From: an uncultured Bacteroidota bacterium
Lineage (GTDB): Bacteria; Bacteroidota; Bacteroidia; 2-12-FULL-35-15
DNA: 6,462 bases
Direction: 5' to 3'
NCBI GenBank assembly: GCA_903881065.1
Contig: CAIRRW010000172.1
Location: forward strand, 1-6,462
Shown piece after piece: positions 1 through 6,313 of the stretch; positions within the stretch are counted from its first letter, which is position 1; every line of letters starts with the position of its first letter. A program made the position numbers and the translations under genes. Under the pieces are notes generated by a model. It was not told the origin of the DNA. It saw nothing but the letters and a program-made list of their open reading frames with translations, and made no database searches.

Positions 1-797
1 AACAATTCTCTAACTCCAAAATTATTAACTGCACTTCCAAAAAACACAGGCGAAACCATTGCTTCCAGATATTCTTCTTTATCAAAAACAGGATAACCGG
101 CTTCTAATAATTCAACATCATTTCGTAAAGTAATCGCATAATCTTCACCTATTAATTTATCAAGCGTGCCATCATTCAAATCCTTTATTTCAATTGAATT
201 TTCAAGTGTTTGTTTCTCTCCTGAATTAAAAACAGTAAGGCTTTTTTCATAAAGATTATAAACACCTTTAAACGTTTTACCCATACTGATAGGCCAACTC
301 AAAGGGCGCAAATCAATACGCAATTCCTTTTCTATTTCATCCAATAAATCAAAAGGGTTTTTACCTTCTCTGTCTAATTTATTTATAAAAACAATCACAG
401 GAGTATTACGCATTCGGCAAACTTCAAGCAGTTTACGCGTTTGAGGCTCCACCCCTTTTGCACAGTCGATAAGCATTATAACGCTATCCACTGCCGTTAA
501 AGTTCTGTATGTATCTTCAGCAAAATCTTCGTGGCCGGGAGTATCCAATAAATTTATTTTAACACCCTTATATTCAAAACCCATTACCGAAGTAGCTACG
601 GAAATACCACGTTGACGCTCTATTTCCATAAAATCGGAAGTAGTATGCTTTTTTATTTTGTTTGATTTTACAGCTCCTGCAGTTTGAATTGCACCACCAA
701 AAAGCAACAGCTTTTCAGTAAGCGTAGTTTTCCCTGCATCGGGATGTGCAATAATTCCGAAGGTTTTCCGTCTGTCAATTTCTTCCTGTAATGTCAT
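1..797 (-). CDS. prfC: Peptide chain release factor 3 (RF3), N-terminal 265 residues, cut by window edge
   Basis: RF3 is a cytoplasmic translational GTPase that removes RF1 or RF2 from the ribosome after peptide release. The frame is open from the ATG at 795-797 to the window edge, giving 265 residues of a family usually near 530. The GTPase motifs are all present: G1 HPDAGKTT (residues 18-25), G2 RGIS (63-66), G3 DTPGH (85-89), G4 NKLD (139-142) and a G5-like GSA (254-256). Stretches such as LLFGGAIQTAGAVK, EDTYRTLTAVD and SWPISMGKTFKGVYNLY follow RF3 closely rather than EF-G or LepA, so the assignment is firm. The start matches the usual RF3 N-terminus (MTLQEEIDRRKTFGIIAHPD). Domains II and III lie outside the window. 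The gene is 160 bp downstream of rplS on the same strand but behind a terminator, so it is probably transcribed separately. Confidence 0.95.
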   Translation of the reverse strand, partial: MTLQEEIDRRKTFGIIAHPDAGKTTLTEKLLLFGGAIQTAGAVKSNKIKKHTTSDFMEIERQRGISVATSVMGFEYKGVKINLLDTPGHEDFAEDTYRTLTAVDSVIMLIDCAKGVEPQTRKLLEVCRMRNTPVIVFINKLDREGKNPFDLLDEIEKELRIDLRPLSWPISMGKTFKGVYNLYEKSLTVFNSGEKQTLENSIEIKDLNDGTLDKLIGEDYAITLRNDVELLEAGYPVFDKEEYLEAMVSPVFFGSAVNNFGVREL

Positions 798-822
798 TTT
801 CTTTTAAGTTATAAAGTTCAAA

Positions 823-885
823 GTTTAAAGTTCAAAAGTTACAAGTATGAACAACTTTGCAACTTTTAACTATATAACTTTAAAC
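823..885. repeat. AT-rich inverted repeat with tandem heptads upstream of prfC
   Basis: The outer arms GTTTAAAGTT (823-832) and AACTTTAAAC (876-885) are perfect 10-bp inverted copies. Inner arms AAAAGTT (834-840) and AACTTTT (861-867) also pair, with a further CAA/TTG pairing inside and a bulge on the right side. The left part overlaps four tandem heptads of the form AAAGTTC (813-840, the second and fourth imperfect). The element lies between the rplS terminator and the prfC start, so it would fall in or next to the prfC promoter or leader. The repeats contain near matches to TAnnTTTG, for example TAACTTTTG on the minus strand, but no clean promoter could be chosen. A structured leader and a non-functional intergenic repeat are both possible. 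Confidence 0.5.
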
Positions 886-901
886 TAGTTTTAATACAAA
901 T

Positions 902-940
902 AAAAAACCCTATCACACAAATATGCGTGAAAGGGCTTTT
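902..940 (-). terminator. Rho-independent terminator of rplS
   Basis: Arms at 908-919 and 924-935 pair over 12 positions, with one mismatch and one G-U wobble, around a 4-nt loop (920-923). Read on the minus strand, the stem ends in GGG followed by six T residues (902-907). It begins 18 bp after the rplS stop. There is also a shorter T run on the plus-strand side (937-940), but no plus-strand gene ends here, so it is assigned to rplS. Confidence 0.85.
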
Positions 941-957
941 AAAATAATTGTATAAAA

Positions 958-1308
958 TTATTGTTTCTTCTCAGAGATACGTGCTGCCTTACCAGTCAAT
1001 GCACGTAAATAATATAAACGAGCTCTGCGAACAACACCTACTTTGTTAACTTCAATTTTATCAATGTATGGTGAGTGAACAGGAAATACACGTTCAACAC
1101 CTACGTTGTTACTCATTTTTCTAACAGTAAAAGTTTCAGTAGCTCCACTGCTATTGCGTTGGATAACTACACCTTGATACTGCTGAACGCGTTCTTTATC
1201 GCCTTCTTTAATTTTATAATGAACTGTAACCGTATCACCTGCTTTAAATTTAGGGTGATTAGCTCTCACTGTCAATTGCTCTTCTGCGTATTTTAATAAT
1301 AAACTCAT
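958..1308 (-). CDS. rplS: 50S ribosomal protein L19
   Basis: L19 is a protein of the large ribosomal subunit located at the interface with the 30S subunit. The product has 116 residues, the normal length for the family. It carries characteristic stretches: HPKFKAGDTVTVHYKI near residues 18-33, the basic patch FTVRKMSNNVGVERVFPVHS in the middle, and VRRARLYYLRALTGKAARI near the C-terminus. The ATG at 1306-1308 is the only sensible start, giving MSLLLKYAEEQLTVRANHPKF. No Shine-Dalgarno sequence precedes it; the leader is A/T-rich, which is usual in Bacteroidota. It follows trmD by 91 bp on the same strand, the conserved trmD-rplS order, and has both its own predicted promoter in that gap and a strong terminator downstream. 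Confidence 0.98.
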   Translation of the reverse strand: MSLLLKYAEEQLTVRANHPKFKAGDTVTVHYKIKEGDKERVQQYQGVVIQRNSSGATETFTVRKMSNNVGVERVFPVHSPYIDKIEVNKVGVVRRARLYYLRALTGKAARISEKKQ

Positions 1309-1352
1309 TGTTGTTTTTTATTTATTTTATTTAATTTTCCTAAAAAGGAGTG

Positions 1353-1382
1353 CAAATGTAGCTAAATTATTAAGATGGGAAA
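1353..1382 (-). promoter_or_regulatory. Predicted rplS promoter (Bacteroidota type)
   Basis: On the minus strand TACATTTG (1353-1360) is a perfect match to the -7 consensus TAnnTTTG. TTTC at 1379-1382, 18 bp upstream, is one base off the -33 consensus TTTG. Transcription would begin near 1348, leaving a leader of about 40 nt that includes a weak TCCT/AGGA hairpin. This would let rplS be expressed independently of trmD. Confidence 0.6.
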
Positions 1383-1399
1383 CAGAATTCGCAAAAAAA

Positions 1400-2074
1400 T
1401 TATTTTAGTAAGTCCGGTCTCTTCGTTTTAGTCCGTTCAATACTCTGTTCATGCCGCCAATTTTCTATCTTTTCATTATGCCCTGAAAGCAATATATCAG
1501 GCACTTTCCAACCATTAAACTCAGCCGGGCGGGTATAAACTGGTGGGGCAAGCAAATTATCCTGAAAAGAATCAGTAAGAGCAGAAGTTTCATCTGAAAT
1601 AGCTCCGGGAATAATCCTGATTACGCTATCACAGATTACAGCGGCAGCCAATTCCCCTCCCGAAAGTACATAATCGCCAATCGAGATTTCCTTAGTAATA
1701 AAATGGTCGCGTACCCTTTGGTCAACTCCTTTATAATGTCCGCAAAGTATAATTATGTTATTCAATGTAGATAATCGATTAGACATCTTCTGATTAAGAA
1801 CTTCACCATCCGGGCTAGTATAAATCACTTCATCGTAAGTACGTTCCGCCTTTAAGTAATTTATACATTTGGCAATCGGCTCAATACTCATCACCATTCC
1901 TGCACCACCTCCAAATGCATAATCATCCACAGATTTTTGTTTCTGAGTAGAATAATCCCGAAGATTAATCAGATTAACTTCAACCAGTCCTTTTTCTATA
2001 GCACGCTTTAATATGCTGTGTTGAAAAGGACTTTCAAGCAATTGTGGTAATACTGTAATAATGTCGATGCGCAT
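1400..2074 (-). CDS. trmD: tRNA (guanine(37)-N1)-methyltransferase TrmD
   Basis: TrmD is a cytoplasmic SPOUT-class enzyme that uses S-adenosylmethionine to make m1G37 in tRNAs with G36-G37, preventing +1 frameshifting. The product has 224 residues. E. coli TrmD has 255, and the difference is a shorter C-terminal tail. The knot loops that bind the cofactor are visible: YTSPDG (85-90), CGHYKGVDQR (111-120) and IGDYVLSGGE (132-141). The catalytic pair corresponding to E. coli Arg154 and Asp169 is kept as Arg153 and Asp168, with identical spacing, inside DSVIRIIPG and ALTDSFQDNLL. The C-terminal tRNA-binding part has VYTRPAEFNGWKVPDILLSG and ENWRHEQSIERTKTKRPDLL. The start at 2072-2074 gives the canonical MRIDIITVLP. 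It is first in the trmD-rplS pair, divergent from der; rpsP and rimM, its partners in E. coli, are absent here. Confidence 0.97.
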   Translation of the reverse strand: MRIDIITVLPQLLESPFQHSILKRAIEKGLVEVNLINLRDYSTQKQKSVDDYAFGGGAGMVMSIEPIAKCINYLKAERTYDEVIYTSPDGEVLNQKMSNRLSTLNNIIILCGHYKGVDQRVRDHFITKEISIGDYVLSGGELAAAVICDSVIRIIPGAISDETSALTDSFQDNLLAPPVYTRPAEFNGWKVPDILLSGHNEKIENWRHEQSIERTKTKRPDLLK

Positions 2075-2079
2075 TGGGG

Positions 2080-2087
2080 CAAAGGTA
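2080..2087 (-). promoter_or_regulatory. Predicted trmD promoter, -7 element only 5 bp from the start codon
   Basis: On the minus strand the sequence reads TACCTTTG, then five bases (CCCCA), then the trmD ATG. TACCTTTG is a perfect TAnnTTTG element. With the usual distance to the transcription start, the mRNA would begin at or within a base or two of the ATG. An A/T-rich TTT lies about 19 bp upstream, where the -33 element belongs, but it is not a full TTTG. Confidence 0.65.
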
Positions 2088-2200
2088 GCATATTATAAGG
2101 AATTTAAAATAGGTATAAATGTTTAGAAACAGAATATAAGTAACGAAACCCCTATTAATATTGCTGATGGAGGAAAGGCGGAAAGACCGATGAGAAATTG

Positions 2201-2208
2201 TATCTTTG
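2201..2208 (+). promoter_or_regulatory. Predicted der promoter, -7 element
   Basis: TATCTTTG is a perfect match to the Bacteroidota -7 consensus TAnnTTTG. It places transcription initiation near 2213 and leaves a short leader of about 11 nt before the ATG at 2224. No good TTTG is seen at the -33 position. It lies in the 149-bp divergent gap shared with the trmD promoter. This element decides the der start, because a possible TTG codon at 2206-2208 is part of it and would lie upstream of the transcript. Confidence 0.65.
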
Positions 2209-2223
2209 CGAAAAATTAAAGAA

Positions 2224-3528
2224 ATGGCAAATATTGTAGCAATAGTAGGACGACCAAATGTAGGTAAATCAACGCTTTTTAATAGATTAACAGATAGCAG
2301 AAAAGCGATTGTGGATGCTGAATCGGGTGTTACTCGAGACAGGCATTATGGAAAGTCGGAGTGGAATGGGGTGGAGTTTTCGGTTATTGATACTGGTGGA
2401 TATGTTAAAGGTTCTGACGATGTTTTTGAAGGCGAAATACGTAAACAGGTTAAACTGGCAATTGATGAGGCGAACGTAATTCTCTTTATACTCGATGTAG
2501 CTGAAGGAATAACTGAAGATGATAAAGTAGTGGCGGATATGCTGCGAAGAGGAAAGAAGAAAGTGTTTGTAGTTTCAAATAAAGTGGATAATAATGTGCG
2601 ACAAGGGTTATCTGGCGAGTTTTATGCACTCGGTTTGGGTGAACCACATAATGTTTCGGCCATAAGCGGCAGCGGTACAGGTGATTTGCTTGATGCCGTG
2701 GTGGATGCTTTAGACAAGGAAGCTGTGGTGGAAGAACTTACCATTCCTAAGTTTGCGATAGTAGGGCGGCCAAATGTTGGAAAGTCCTCCTTTATAAATG
2801 CCTTGCTTGGCAAGGAACGCAACATTGTTACCCCAATTGCAGGCACCACGCGCGATTCTATTAATACAAGATATACCGCTTTTAATCACGATTTCTTATT
2901 GATTGATACTGCAGGTATTCGCAAGAAATCAAAGGTGGAAGAGGATTTGGAGTTTTATTCCGTAATGCGCTCCATACGTGCAATTGAAGATTGTGATGTC
3001 TGTTTACTATTGATTGACGCCACTTTGGGGCTTGAAGCACAGGATCTGAATATATTTCATCTTGCCGAGAAAAACAGAAAAGGGATTGTAATTGTTATCA
3101 ATAAATGGGATTTGGTGGAGAAGGATACGAATTCGACAAAGGAATACGAGGAAAAGATACGTGAGAAGCTTGCTCCTTTCAATGATGTACCGATTATTTT
3201 TACTTCTGCACTCACCAAACAACGTGTACTAAAAGCTATCGAGACTGCCGAGAAAGTAAACGAAAGCAGAACCAGAACTATTAAAACACGCGAGCTGAAT
3301 GATGTGATGCTGCCGATTATACAGCATTCCCCGCCACAGGCAATAAAAGGAAAACATGTGAAGGTGAAATTTATTACTCAATTACCTACACATGCTCCTA
3401 CGTTTGCTTTTTATTGCAACTTGCCACAATATGTTACTGAAGGATATCTTCGATTTCTGGAAAATAGACTACGTGAAAACTTCGATTTTAATGGAGTACC
3501 GATACAGGTATTTATGAGGAAGAAGTAG
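2224..3528 (+). CDS. der: Ribosome-assembly GTPase Der (EngA)
   Basis: Der is an essential double GTPase that acts late in 50S subunit maturation. From the ATG at 2224 the protein has 434 residues, close to the 436 of B. subtilis. Domain 1 has G1 GRPNVGKST (9-17), G3 DTGG (56-59), G4 NKVD (119-122) and G5 SAISG (145-149). Domain 2 has G1 GRPNVGKSS (181-189), G3 DTAG (228-231), G4 NKWD (293-296) and G5 TSAL (327-330). A KH-like domain follows from about residue 350, including PPQAIKGKHVKVKFITQ and ending FNGVPIQVFMRKK. The frame extends upstream to a TTG at 2206, but that codon lies inside the promoter element, and MANIVAIVGRPNVGKST is the typical family N-terminus. der is divergent from trmD and convergent with the secreted-protein gene. 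Confidence 0.97.
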   Translation: MANIVAIVGRPNVGKSTLFNRLTDSRKAIVDAESGVTRDRHYGKSEWNGVEFSVIDTGGYVKGSDDVFEGEIRKQVKLAIDEANVILFILDVAEGITEDDKVVADMLRRGKKKVFVVSNKVDNNVRQGLSGEFYALGLGEPHNVSAISGSGTGDLLDAVVDALDKEAVVEELTIPKFAIVGRPNVGKSSFINALLGKERNIVTPIAGTTRDSINTRYTAFNHDFLLIDTAGIRKKSKVEEDLEFYSVMRSIRAIEDCDVCLLLIDATLGLEAQDLNIFHLAEKNRKGIVIVINKWDLVEKDTNSTKEYEEKIREKLAPFNDVPIIFTSALTKQRVLKAIETAEKVNESRTRTIKTRELNDVMLPIIQHSPPQAIKGKHVKVKFITQLPTHAPTFAFYCNLPQYVTEGYLRFLENRLRENFDFNGVPIQVFMRKK

Positions 3529-3611
3529 AGGTGTAAAATTCTAAATTCCAATATCTGAATTCTTATATTTGGAGAGGGTGGAGTTATTGAAGTTTGTTGT
3601 TTTTATGCATT

Positions 3612-3650
3612 AAAAAACCCCGTCTCAGCTATGCCAAGACGGGACTTTTT
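3612..3650. terminator. Bidirectional rho-independent terminator between convergent genes
   Basis: A perfect 7-bp stem, CCCGTCT (3619-3625) with AGACGGG (3637-3643), encloses an 11-nt loop. Six A residues (3612-3617) precede it and five T residues (3646-3650) follow, so both strands have a stem plus U-tract. It sits 83 bp after the der stop and 27 bp beyond the stop of the minus-strand secreted-protein gene, and probably ends both transcripts. The stretch 3529-3611 shows no other feature. Confidence 0.85.
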
Positions 3651-3677
3651 ATGTACCGTATTTATATACCATCTCCT

Positions 3678-6254
3678 CTACTCTATTATCAGTTTCTGCA
3701 CATTGGTATGAGCACCATTATTTATTTTGATGAAGTAAATTCCTTTTGAAATTCCTTCTAGAGAAATTTGTTTGTTGAAATCAGCAGTAATATTTTTTTC
3801 TACTGAAGAATAAACTTCTCTGCCTTGCATATCAATAATTGAAGCGATTAATTCTTTATTATCAGCATTTGAAATATGGATTGTAACCATTCCGTTTGAA
3901 GCCGGATTAGGATAAATGTTTATTTCTTCTTCGGAAGTATTATTATTAATACCTAAACATAAATCAACTGTGATGGTAGCCGAATCGGAACGAACACAAG
4001 CTCCATTAGCATAGGTATACGTAATCATGTATGTGCCCAAACCTGATGTGGCAGGGTCGAATATATTTGAATTTACACCTACACCACTATATGAACCTCC
4101 AGCAGGGCTTCCACCACTTAAACTAAATGGGCCTACTGATTCGCAAACTACAGCAAAAGGTGAAACAGTTACAGTAGGTATTGTTGACGCAAAAACAGTT
4201 AAAGTAGTTGGTGTACTTGATCCGCAAGCATTATCAGCCGTAACAGTTATTACACCGTTGGATGTGGATGCTGTAGCTGTAATGGTATTAGTGTTAGAAG
4301 TTCCTGACCACCCCGAAGGCAATGTCCATGTGTAGCCTGTTGCGTTGGGGTCGAGTGTTACTGCATAAGCAGTAGACGAACTATCGCAAAGGTGGGTAAC
4401 ACCCAACATTGAAGACGGCTGAGCAGGCGGATTTCCAAAGAAAATAGTTAATGATTGAGCTGTGCTGCTTCCGCATGAATTATCGGCAGTAACAGTAATA
4501 GTACCTGCAGAAGTAATGGAAGAAGCAGTAATACTATTTGTTGTACTTGTTCCTGACCATCCTGAAGGCAATGTCCATGTATAAGAAGTAGCATTGATAT
4601 CCGCAGCTACCGAATACGTTTGCGACCCACCGCTGCATATAGTATCATTTCCAATGATAGCAACCGGTGCTGTAGTTAAAGGTAAAACCGTAACAGTGGT
4701 AGAAGCAGAATTAGTACATCCATTTGCATCGGTACCAACCACGTTGTAAGTAAGTGTTGAATTGGCAGCAAACGAAACACCGTTAGTTACACCGTTGTCC
4801 CAAATGTATGAAGAAGCACCTCCACCTGTTAATGTTTCGTTGCTTCCTGCACATACAGGAGTTAATGAATGAGTTGCAGTAACAGTTGGTAATTGATTTA
4901 TGGTTATAGTGGTTGAAGCAGTTGCAGAACAGCCATTTGAAGTGCCTGTTACAATATAGGTGGCAGTGGAAGAAGGGGAAAATGCAACACCATCAGTTAC
5001 GCTATTATCCCAACTATAAGAAGAAGCTCCAGAACCTGATAAGGTAACGCTATTGCCTGCGCAGACAGAACTTGCAGTTGTATTTGCTGATACAGAAGGA
5101 GCGCTGTTGACAGTAATTGCAGTTGAAGCAGTGCTGACACATGAACCACTGCCAACAGTATAAACAACAGTTTGAGTACCTACAGAAGGGTCGAAAACAC
5201 CTGCCGTTATGCCAGTTCCGCTATAAGTGCCTCCCGCAGGGCTGCCTCCACTTAAAGTAAAAGGCGTAGAATTGGAACAAACAGGAGTAATTGATGATAA
5301 TGCGGCTGTACCCGATGCACAAGCTATATTCATAACAAATGATTGAGTACTTGTACAGGCACTTGCATCACTTACAGTGATGTTAAAGTTATAGGAGCCA
5401 CCTGCAGATGGAGTTCCTGATATTACTCCTGAAGAAGAAAAAGCTAATCCGGTAGGTAATGCTCCACCTGATAAACTATATGTAGCTGTCCCCAATGCAC
5501 CTGTTTGAGAAAGAGATTGACTTAAAGCCACGCCAGGAGAACCATTGGGAATAGTAGTCGGTGAAATTGATAATGTTGGGCATATATAAGGACGATAAAT
5601 AAAATTATCGATTCCAATATAATCGGAATTAGTACCGTATAAACCTGCATTATTAACAAAATAACGGAAAGCTATTCTACCGGATGTAGGGGCAGAAAGA
5701 CCGCTGATGATTGAGGTATATTGAGTCCATACGGTAGGATAACCGGATGGAGGTAAAGCCAAATTGGGATTAATATCTTGCAAAAGTGTAGTAAAATCGC
5801 CTACTGAATTAAAGGTGGTTCCAACATTTACACTTGCTCCATTAGTACTCATTCTTAATTGTAGTCTATCTGCCCCTACTTCAGCTGCATAGGTAGTGGT
5901 AAAAAATTTTACAGTATCACCATTGCGAAGATTAAAAACAGGAGTAATTAGCCAATTACTTATTTTGCCGGGAGTAATAATATTGCCTCCTGTACTGTTA
6001 TAATTAGCGGCAACATAAGAAGTAGTTGCTCCGTTATATGAATCTAATGGTCCTCCACCTGCAATATCAACTCCTTGATACCAACTGGTGCCACCTACAG
6101 GATTACTGTTATTTTGGATAACCCAGCCACTGGAAGCTAAATTAGCAATGTTATCAAAGTTTTCGGTTAACGCTTGTGCATGGGATAATGTTACTGAACT
6201 TGCCGTTATTATTACAAGTGAAGCAATTAATTTGAAAGTAGAATTATATTTCAT
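3678..6254 (-). CDS. Secreted multidomain Ig-like protein with T9SS type A sorting domain
   Basis: The 858-residue product is an exported, probably surface-bound or released protein of unknown specific function. A Sec signal peptide is clear: Lys2 and Lys8, a hydrophobic core (9-23) and a likely cleavage after SHA (26) or AQA (28). Residues about 30-220 look like a choice-of-anchor J (cleaved-adhesin type) beta-sandwich, with ISNWLITPVFNL and SDYIGIDNFIY. Residues 224-312 resemble a putative Ig domain of the He_PIG type (LPTGLAFSSSGVISGTPSAGG). Six Ig/PKD-like repeats follow (324-763). The tail from about 775 is a T9SS type A sorting domain: NIYPNPASNG, IDMQGREVY, ISKGIYFIKI and terminal VQKLIIE. 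The mature chain has 16 cysteines, two per Ig/PKD-like repeat, which suggests one disulfide each. No catalytic domain or membrane anchor was seen. The start at 6252-6254 directly precedes the signal peptide. Binding or adhesion is inferred from domain types only. Confidence 0.93.
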   Translation of the reverse strand: MKYNSTFKLIASLVIITASSVTLSHAQALTENFDNIANLASSGWVIQNNSNPVGGTSWYQGVDIAGGGPLDSYNGATTSYVAANYNSTGGNIITPGKISNWLITPVFNLRNGDTVKFFTTTYAAEVGADRLQLRMSTNGASVNVGTTFNSVGDFTTLLQDINPNLALPPSGYPTVWTQYTSIISGLSAPTSGRIAFRYFVNNAGLYGTNSDYIGIDNFIYRPYICPTLSISPTTIPNGSPGVALSQSLSQTGALGTATYSLSGGALPTGLAFSSSGVISGTPSAGGSYNFNITVSDASACTSTQSFVMNIACASGTAALSSITPVCSNSTPFTLSGGSPAGGTYSGTGITAGVFDPSVGTQTVVYTVGSGSCVSTASTAITVNSAPSVSANTTASSVCAGNSVTLSGSGASSYSWDNSVTDGVAFSPSSTATYIVTGTSNGCSATASTTITINQLPTVTATHSLTPVCAGSNETLTGGGASSYIWDNGVTNGVSFAANSTLTYNVVGTDANGCTNSASTTVTVLPLTTAPVAIIGNDTICSGGSQTYSVAADINATSYTWTLPSGWSGTSTTNSITASSITSAGTITVTADNSCGSSTAQSLTIFFGNPPAQPSSMLGVTHLCDSSSTAYAVTLDPNATGYTWTLPSGWSGTSNTNTITATASTSNGVITVTADNACGSSTPTTLTVFASTIPTVTVSPFAVVCESVGPFSLSGGSPAGGSYSGVGVNSNIFDPATSGLGTYMITYTYANGACVRSDSATITVDLCLGINNNTSEEEINIYPNPASNGMVTIHISNADNKELIASIIDMQGREVYSSVEKNITADFNKQISLEGISKGIYFIKINNGAHTNVQKLIIE
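3966..4151 (-). repeat. Ig-like repeat A, second copy (in the T9SS cargo gene)
   Basis: Residues 702-763 match residues 324-382, sharing the core PF(T/S)LSGGSPAGG(T/S)YSG, an FDP motif, a conserved V-Y-T strand and a cysteine pair (Cys704 and Cys753). The two A copies flank the B and C pairs. DNA identity outside the core is modest, suggesting an old duplication. Confidence 0.8.
4191..4664 (-). repeat. Tandem pair of PKD/Ig-like repeats C (in the T9SS cargo gene)
   Basis: Residues 531-605 and 614-688 are tandem copies of about 75 residues. Both contain YTWTLPSGWSGTS, a Thr/Ser-rich strand, ITVTADN(S/A)CGSST and two cysteines 54 residues apart. At the DNA level 4301-4334 and 4550-4583 agree at 31 of 34 positions, the closest match among the repeats, so this duplication looks the most recent or the most constrained. 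Confidence 0.85.
4686..5069 (-). repeat. Tandem pair of Ig-like repeats B (in the T9SS cargo gene)
   Basis: Residues 396-452 and 466-523 are tandem copies of about 57 residues. Both share VCAG near the start, GASSY-WDN-VT-GV in the middle, an NGC motif and a closing ASTT(I/V)T strand. Each has two cysteines 44-45 residues apart. The DNA copies are more diverged than the C pair. Confidence 0.82.
5109..5285 (-). repeat. Ig-like repeat A, first copy (in the T9SS cargo gene)
   Basis: Residues 324-382 form the first A-type repeat, with PVCSNSTPFTLSGGSPAGG, FDPSVGTQTVVYTV and a cysteine pair (Cys326 and Cys372). Its only close relative in the protein is the copy near the C-terminus, beyond the B and C pairs. 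Confidence 0.8.
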
Positions 6255-6294
6255 TTTAGTAGAATTAAGTTAGTTTGATGTACAGACTACTAAA
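6255..6294 (-). promoter_or_regulatory. Inverted repeat in the leader abutting the T9SS cargo gene start
   Basis: TTTAGTAG (6255-6262) and CTACTAAA (6287-6294) are perfect 8-bp inverted copies separated by 24 bp. On the minus-strand transcript the 3' arm ends immediately before the ATG, so a hairpin would bring paired bases up to the start codon. No TAnnTTTG promoter element could be placed confidently in the 93-bp gap. The arms are AT-rich and the loop is long, so the structure would be weak. Confidence 0.35.
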
Positions 6295-6313
6295 TTCAAG
6301 AAAAGGTTGCATG

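Noticed and set aside
1..797. Alternative assignment of the left-edge GTPase as EF-G or LepA
   Set aside because: The QTAGAVK, TLTAVD and WPISMGKTFKGVYNLY stretches and the G1 context HPDAGKTT fit RF3 much better.
813..840. Tandem AAAGTTC-like heptads considered as a CRISPR or phase-variable repeat
   Set aside because: There are no spacers and only four short imperfect units, and they do not lie in a coding frame, so neither CRISPR nor coding phase variation fits.
1075..1296. Open frame of 73 codons on the plus strand
   Set aside because: Antisense to rplS, which is certain. The Phe/Asn-rich product looks like a shadow of the AT-rich gene.
1340..1355. TCCT/AGGA hairpin in the rplS leader as an L19 autoregulatory element
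   Set aside because: The stem has only four base pairs and I cannot match it to any described L19 leader.
2107..2156. AATAGG and CCTATT inverted match in the trmD-der gap
   Set aside because: Only 6 bp, AT-rich and far apart, which is expected by chance in such DNA.
2622..2849. Open frame of 75 codons on the minus strand
   Set aside because: Antisense to the linker and second GTPase domain of der, with no independent coding signal.
3007..3222. Open frame of 71 codons on the minus strand
   Set aside because: Antisense to the second GTPase domain of der and not recognisable as any family.
4027..4335. Open frame of 102 codons on the plus strand
   Set aside because: It lies antisense inside the T9SS cargo gene, is rich in Pro/Val from the complement of Thr/Ser repeat codons, and has no family resemblance or promoter.
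6088..6273. Open frame of 61 codons on the plus strand
   Set aside because: Antisense to the signal-peptide and N-terminal coding region of the T9SS cargo gene; a shadow.
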